A stretch of DNA of 64,000 bases, taken from assembly GCA_963555705.1 (NCBI GenBank), contig OY743181.1, forward strand, positions 27,470,513 through 27,534,512. The letters are read 5' to 3'. Made by a program: the position numbers and the translations under genes. Source of the stretch: Ligustrum vulgare. Taxonomy: Eukaryota > Streptophyta > Magnoliopsida > Lamiales > Oleaceae. Below, one piece after another: positions 58,141 through 64,000 of the stretch. The notes under the pieces are model-generated. The model was not told the origin of the DNA. It saw nothing but the letters and a program-made list of their open reading frames with translations, and ran no database searches. The number at the start of each line of letters is the position of its first letter. Position 1 is the stretch's first letter.

Positions 58141-61100
58141 GAAGAAAGTTGGGAATTAAAAGTGCATAATCTAAAATTTTGCAAGTGGCTACATGGGATA
58201 AAATTTTGCAAGTGGCTTCTAAGTTTGATTTAGAAGAAGGAATTACCTCTCAGTGTTGAGCTTGAAGAAAGAATACATTTCCTTTTTACTATAGAAACCA
58301 AAAGAAGGAATCAAAATGATATTAAAACCTAAATTTTCATTTCCACCTACACAGTACATTTCTCCAAATTGAAGCTTAATACAATTGCTTCTTAGTATCG
58401 GCATATATGCTCACATCCCAACTTCTTATCTTAACTAAAATAAGAAACAAAAATAAATACCCACTAATCTAATAGTCCCCAATATTGTTACTCAAACCCT
58501 GATTTTCATTTACTATGATACATACCATTCATTACCCTAATTTAAACTGATCAATATAAACTACCTCTCATTATCAGCGTGTATACCCACATCCCAACTT
58601 CTAAACAAAAAAAAAAAAAAAAAAACATACATGTAATAGAATCGATACATAACTAAAAATTTGATTCCTTCTCTTCCTCCGACGATTGATATACTTTCCT
58701 AAAAGTATATAATTAAAAGATCTTGCCTTTTGTATATAAGAATTGCTGGGAGAACTTATTTTTCCACTTTGTTTTTCGAGAGAAGACTAATTGGAACAAG
58801 GGTGATTTGCAAAAATGTTCAATTTCATACTAATCACAAAAGTTGTGTCTAAAGTTAATATGTTTTGCAAAAATGTCTAAATTTTGGTATAATTTGACTA
58901 TATTACCCTTAATTCAAACAATATATATATATATATATATATAATCATTCTCAAGTTTGATTAGACTCTTGACTAGTCACATCTAGATTAGTTAATATCC
59001 ATTGATTCCGTTTAAATCTCTTAATATTTGTTAGGTAATAACCACTATCAAAATTTGAGGAAAAATATGCATAACTTCTATTATCATTGTATTCATATTT
59101 CTTGACTTTCATGGAAGGAAATGGTTTATCAAATTTTGAGAAAAAACTTAACAACAAATTGTGAAATCTATTTGACATACAACATTTATTAGAAGAAGGT
59201 ATTATTCTCAATTTTTTGTTTCCATTGAGAACTTGTTATGCATTTCTTAAAAAAATGGAGATAAACATACTAAATAATTAATTGATCTAATTTTTAAGAT
59301 TATCAAAGTATTGGATTAAATATTATGATTATTGTGTTGTGTTATTCTCAAATCATGTTACTTTTTTTTTTATCATTTATGTTAGTAAGCTGAGGTTATT
59401 ATATATTCAATATGTAATAAATGGTGAAAATGAAATGATTCTAAAAATGGTAGTTAATGAAGATGAGATATGCAAGTGTTGAGGGAATTCCGATACGTCA
59501 TTCTCAACAGTTAAAATATCAAGAATGACAATTAAAATGTTGTTGTAGACAATTTTAAAACGTCGAGATTATGGGTAATTAAATCACAAATGTTAATATT
59601 TTGAAACACCTTCTTCTAGATAATTTTTTTTGTGTCCGTATATCTCGTGTTTACTCATCATAGTATTCTTTCTGGCATTTAGGTATGATACATATAATGA
59701 GATTCGTTTTCTCACACAGTAGAACTTTCTCAACATGTATGGCGATTGGAAATGGCTTGACAATCAGACAACGTCCATTGTTATTCGAAATGACGTTAGA
59801 TACGAGCAACTTCTCAATTTACTTGAGATGTGTTGACAAATTAACTTAGACAAGGAGAGAGGAAGTTATTCTCTATTACTATCACTCTAGGTGATACTAA
59901 TTGTCCAACCCTTTTCTTGCAATGTTTGAAAATCATAAACTCGAAAATATTCTCAACCACATAAAATCTAGCTTTCCTGGAAACAAAATTTAAACTAAAT
60001 CAATGATGTAGAACAGTCAAAGCTATAAGAACTCCATGGCCACCAATAATTATCTTCACAAAAAGGAAAGTATACAAGAAAAGGAAAACCAAACCAATAT
60101 AAATGCTAATCAAGTAATCTAGACATTTTAAAACAATCTCAACATTTGAAATATAAATCTCGACACTTAGTCCTTGGAAATCTAGACACTTGATATTTTA
60201 TATATCTACAACGGGATTAACCATAAACAAATCAAAATGTACTGGTACACAGTTTCCTAAGACGACCAATACATGGTCGCAATTACTACATATAAGTTTT
60301 GACAAAAGAACCATGCACTTCTAGTCTAGGAGAAAATAACTTATGTGCCAATGGTTTGTTAACACATAACAAAATAATTCTTAGAGATGATAAAATAAAA
60401 TTCCACATAAGTCAACTAGATAGTCATTCAATCATCGGCCAGCTCTGTTATCCCTCTTACGACTACTCCAAGTGGACGGGGTCATAGTCCTAGCACTCGA
60501 AAACTTCGGCCTAGATGAACGTGGCATACGATTGGGAATATGTACTTGATCTTTGTCAGTATCCTCCATGGCTATTAGTGCAATGGAGTCTCTTACTTCA
60601 TCTTGGCGTGGCTCGATTGTGTTGCATCACTTGCAACATTTGCAAACATGTTGTCAATGTTTTGACCCTGAATCATCTGTATAAGCCTCGTAAATAATAG
60701 AATTTTCCGATAACAAGATCATACAGCATGGCCTAAAGAAACCTAATTATTAACCACTGTAATAGTTCTGCCATCTAAAGCAAGTGCAACATGGCTCAGT
60801 TCAAGGTCATCAATAGACAAAAAGAAAATTGCATAGATCCATGTGTGCCGACAAGCCCTCCACTAGCTCTCCTTTGCAACCCTCAACCCCCTAGCTATAT
60901 TCACCAAGAAGCTCATTGGAGACATATAACTATAAAGCATAAACCCACAAATCAAACTAATGAAATAAATAATATACCCACAATGAAATAAAGAATCCAT
61001 ATACAAAGGAAAAAAAATCAAGTAATTTATGAAAACATGGTCCAAGAAATTTAATACACTTTCTTCTACCCACAATAAGGGAAAAAACATAATCATTTTC

Positions 61101-61670
61101 TAAAAAAATCAGACACCCTAATTCCACTCATCGAACAATAACATAAAGAATATAAAAAAATGAAAGTGCTAAGTATGAAGAGATTGGTGCAAAATTGACC
61201 GAGAGAGGAAATACTAAGCAATAATTGCGTCGGAGGCCAGAGATGGACTACAAAACGAGAGCACCTTGGTTGGTTTTACCTAGATGTAAAACTTAATACT
61301 GGTTAGTTTTACCTAAGACTTAATACTATTTAAATTGAAATAATATCAGGCAAAAGATGACTAAATGGAAGAAAATCTTGACAAGTCTTTCCAAATCCAC
61401 CTAGATTTCCCCTCAATTCTTTTATTATTTTTCCAACCTTATTACCAAAAAAAAATGAAAGATAGGCGTGAGATACTTCATCAAAGCTTGACTTTTTTTA
61501 ATCATATTCTCCCCATCTTCCCATACTTGTATCAAATACCTTCCATATTCTAACTCATTTTTCCTTTTCTTGTCTCTTTTTCTCTTCTCTGTTTCTCATT
61601 GCTTCTGTACCATCTACTCATGATCAGGAGCCATCAAATTTAAAATTGAAATTAAAATTGCTACTTTATT

Positions 61671-61931
61671 TTGAAGCATAACAACTCGTTCAGCGATCGA
61701 CGTCGACAATTGACATCTCCAAAAGATGTAGGAGATCATTTGGTTCATGATGAGGATTCATCTAACGATGAATGGATTGTTGATTATGATGGTGAAAGTG
61801 GAGATGAAGTTCCTTCAAATGAAAATGAGGAAGTTATTGGAAGCTCTACAAATACTCAAAGTCAACGAAAAAGAAAACTATCGGTAATAGGTACAACTAC
61901 AAGTATTTTTGCAATTAAACAAAATTTCTAA
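61671..61931 (+). CDS. hypothetical acidic open frame
   Basis: 86 codons, with a Ser/Asp/Glu-rich middle (DEDSSNDEWIVDYDGESGDE) and a basic stretch (SQRKRKLS). No family recognised. An acidic, disordered-looking stretch continues in broken frames to about 62175 (DEEELIDIDSEDEEQ). It could be a remnant of a transposase tail or a host-gene fragment; there is no evidence that it is expressed. Confidence 0.25.
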   Translation: MKHNNSFSDRRRQLTSPKDVGDHLVHDEDSSNDEWIVDYDGESGDEVPSNENEEVIGSSTNTQSQRKRKLSVIGTTTSIFAIKQNF

Positions 61932-62569
61932 TTATGTAACAAAATTATTAATGGTCTCTTTCTATTTTCTTTATCCTTTTTTTCATATATGGTGAAGGAT
62001 AAGGTAGAAGATAAAGGGAAAGGGAAAGGTGCAAAGGGAAATGATATTTGCAGTTGATGGATGATGATGATGAAGAAGAATTGATAGACATCGATAGTGA
62101 AGATGAAGAACAATGATTTTGGAATTAGATATGATGATAGTTCCATGGATGATGCCACTAGTAGCGATGAGTGATGACTCATGATGATCATATCACAATT
62201 TTTAAGATTGATAACTTGTTTGTTTCGTGATTTTAATTTCTATGGACTATCTTTTTTTTAAGTAGACTTCTATAAGTATGCTAATTGCATTTTTTGGCAA
62301 TATTTTGATTTTTTTTAGGCTTACCCTTCAAAGCGTCTTGAGGCTACGCCTTGCCTCGTAACTGTAAAATGCCTCAATACCCATTTTCACATCTTTGAAC
62401 ACTGTGAGAGACGCGAATGAATTGGATGGAGATCAAGAGAGACGACAGGGGCTAAAAAGAGAGATGGACGGAGGTGAGATATGGGTATTTGTCACAGACA
62501 GAAACAAGACGAGTGGTTAGACATGGGGTTGTATTTTACTTGGGCTTAATTAGGAGGGTTTTTTAGGGA

Positions 62570-62670
62570 ATGCTATTGTTTCATAATTGAATTTAATTAA
62601 CTCATTATTTATAACCTTAGTGTAAAGAATGCTATTATAAAGTGTTGTAAAAGCTTAATTTCTTATAGTG
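62570..62670. other. right terminal region of the CACTA element
   Basis: TIR plus subterminal AATGCTATT (62571) and AATGCTATTATAAAG (62626), matching the motifs of the left end in inverted orientation. Confidence 0.7.
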
Positions 62671-62673
62671 AAC

Positions 62674-63060
62674 TATAGTTGAGTTATAGCTTTTGTGTAT
62701 TGGAATTCAAGCTATATCGTTCATTTGAAGCTTACGCTTCACTTGGTCACTTAATTGTCGATTACATCGACACAACCTAGATTTCGAAGAACTTGTTTGG
62801 TGATTATGATCCAGAAGGACTTTTGTCACCATACACATGCCCACTTCATCAGCCATATCAGTCAACTAAGCTTGACAACCAATTTGCATTGATGATTGCA
62901 GCTTCAAAGAACTACTAGTTGAAGTACTTCGTTGACCTTCTTGAACACATGTAAATGTGGCGTATCTTATCAATCTGCTCTGGATCTGTTTTCTACTCGA
63001 CTTTTCAACAGATTTTGCCTAGATTTTACAAACCAATAGTTCTGATACTATGTTGAATTT
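62674..63060 (-). pseudogene. FAR1-RELATED SEQUENCE (FRS) pseudogene, 5' part
   Basis: This minus-strand stretch encodes the FAR1 DNA-binding domain that the part at 48773-50413 lacks: KFNIVSELL (about 63060-63035), AKSVEKSSRK, RYATFTC (about 62975-62955), GCQA, then VGMCMVTKVLLDHNHQ (about 62845-62795), RQLSDQVKRKLQMND and IHKSYNSTIV, which runs to the CACTA edge. On the other side of the CACTA the frame goes on with EVGR. It has at least three stops or shifts, including a TGA after QMNDIA. The gene was a pseudogene or became one after the CACTA insertion. Anything upstream of 63060 is not recognisable. Confidence 0.75.
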
Positions 63061-64000
63061 ATTGTTGATAAACACTAAGAAATCGGGCTCAGTTTCATCG
63101 AACAACACAATGAGCTCGACCCACAACACCACCTAATGTCCTAGAAGAGTAGCTTTGGAAGTCATCTCATTTGACCACCGTCGGGAAGGAGAAAGAGTCA
63201 CCACCACAACCCCCCAAAGGGGCTGCCACGTCTAAGAAGGGGGTAGCCAAGAGAATTCAAATTGTTTCAAGTCCCTCCAACACTTAGGCTAGAGGAGTAT
63301 ATGGATAGGTTAAGTGCAAATTGAACCAAAACTAACTAAATGGGCCAAGTCACCCACACATCAAACAAATAGTCCAAACCTCCATACATGGGCCTAACAT
63401 TAGACTGGACCATGAGCAACAAGTCCATTTAAAATATCTCTTCCAATGGCCCAATAATTTGTGGTCAAGCACTCAATTTTGGTCTCGTTCATGGTGTCAT
63501 TTTTCCTCTCTTTTAATCTTCGACCAAAGCCTATAAAACATAATATAAACCGATTAAGAATTTTTCTACTTGTACAAACAACTTATACAAACAGCCATAC
63601 AAACAAGCTTGAAATACCCAAAATAGCCTTACTTTTGAACCCATATTACTGAATACCTATACAACTTCTATTCCTCTTCCTTTCAGCAGAAATCAGAAAT
63701 TCCTTTGGCAATTTGAAAATCTTCAAGCAACAATCAAAGCAATTTTCCATCAAAAATCAAAACGTTGGTACATCCAATCATTAGCTACAGCGGGAGGTTC
63801 ACCTTCCTCGATTTAGGTTACCCATTGTCCTTTTAACCATTTGAATCCATTTTCCACCGCACTTCGACGACCCACAGATTGGCCCGATTTAAACTCCATT
63901 TTCGACCAGATTTCAACGACCTACATACTGATTCTTCATCCGATATGAGAATGGGATTTCCTAAGTACTACAATGGTTACAAAGATTCCAAGATCTGCTA
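63061..64000. other. right-end spacer
   Basis: No gene recognised. If the FRS pseudogene had a 5' flank or first exon it would be here on the minus strand, but no motif supports that. Confidence 0.3.

Larger units (their letters stand above)
57699..62569. other. CACTA interior right of the MULE
   Basis: Mostly AT-rich sequence without a readable domain. Exceptions noted: two exon-like blocks on the minus strand at about 57920-58140, an acidic open frame at 61671-61931, a (TA)n run at 58921-58942 and a possible MULE N-terminal fragment near 59730-59830 (WKWLDNQTTSIVIRNDVRYE). No CACTA transposase motif was recognised. Confidence 0.4.
50417..62670. mobile_element. CACTA (En/Spm) transposon, 12.25 kb, with nested elements
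   Basis: The left end GACTACAAGAAATTAA and inverted right end CACTATAAGAAATTAA are CACTA-type TIRs (14 of 16 matching). The flanks are AAC on both sides (50414-50416 and 62671-62673), the 3-bp duplication typical of CACTA. Subterminal AATGCTAT/ATAGCATT repeats cluster at 50450-50620 and 62570-62640. Joining the outside sequence across a single AAC continues the FRS coding frame, which fixes both ends. No TNPA or TNPD-type transposase is recognised, so it is non-autonomous, or its own genes were lost to or hidden by nested insertions. It carries gene fragments, a known habit of CACTA elements. Confidence 0.85.

Noticed and set aside
63030..63056. possible Copia primer-binding site (reverse of TAGTATCAGAAC)
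   Set aside because: The same bases encode KFNIVSELL in frame with the FAR1 domain of the FRS pseudogene, and no LTR pair was found.

Overview
The window is nuclear DNA of a higher plant, most likely a eudicot, from a gene-poor, repeat-dense region. It is AT-rich, full of microsatellites and almost free of long open frames. Nearly everything that can be recognised is a transposable element or a gene broken by one. The evidence for a plant includes Athila-like Ty3/gypsy retrotransposons, a SIRE-like Copia LTR, chromovirus-type solo LTRs, FAR1/FHY3-type MULE transposases and a CACTA transposon. I see no intact host gene, rRNA, tRNA or CRISPR array. No genus can be named from the sequence alone.

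Layout from left to right. 1-1273 is unresolved spacer. 1279-12301 is a reverse-oriented, gutted Athila-like element (A). Its 3' LTR carries a 1.33-kb PIF/Harbinger-like non-autonomous element (2184-3511) and its internal region carries a chromovirus-type solo LTR (5535-8251). 12302-13059 and 28533-32732 look like pieces of an old reverse-strand Copia-like element. Between them, 13060-28532 is a forward Athila-like complex (C): a first LTR interrupted by a solo LTR, an inverted fragment, a second truncated LTR with primer-binding site, decayed gag and protease split by a Copia solo LTR, and a 3' LTR in which a 670-bp segment is repeated five times in tandem. 32738-44660 is a structurally complete but coding-dead Athila-like element (B), with gag, protease, RT/RNase H, integrase and an extra third ORF.

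The right third contains host-gene remains. A GRF-zinc-finger-like remnant (45105-45513) has a solo LTR with perfect target-site duplications just after it (45524-47922). From 63060 down to 48773 on the minus strand lies a FAR1-RELATED SEQUENCE (FRS) pseudogene. It is split by a 12.25-kb CACTA transposon (50417-62670) flanked by the TSD AAC; joining the two sides across one TSD continues the FRS reading frame. Nested inside the CACTA are an inverted chromovirus-type LTR, a small element with an initiator-tRNA-type primer site, an exon-sized fragment of serine hydroxymethyltransferase, a GC-rich foldback, and a nearly complete FAR1-type MULE (54488-57689) with TIRs, a 9-bp TSD and a frameshifted transposase gene. 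So a FAR1-type transposase element sits inside a CACTA element that sits inside a FAR1-derived host gene.

No new enzymatic system is visible. The most distinctive structures are the five-copy 670-bp LTR amplification, the CACTA/FRS/MULE nest, and the PIF-like element that is also a microsatellite and minisatellite array.
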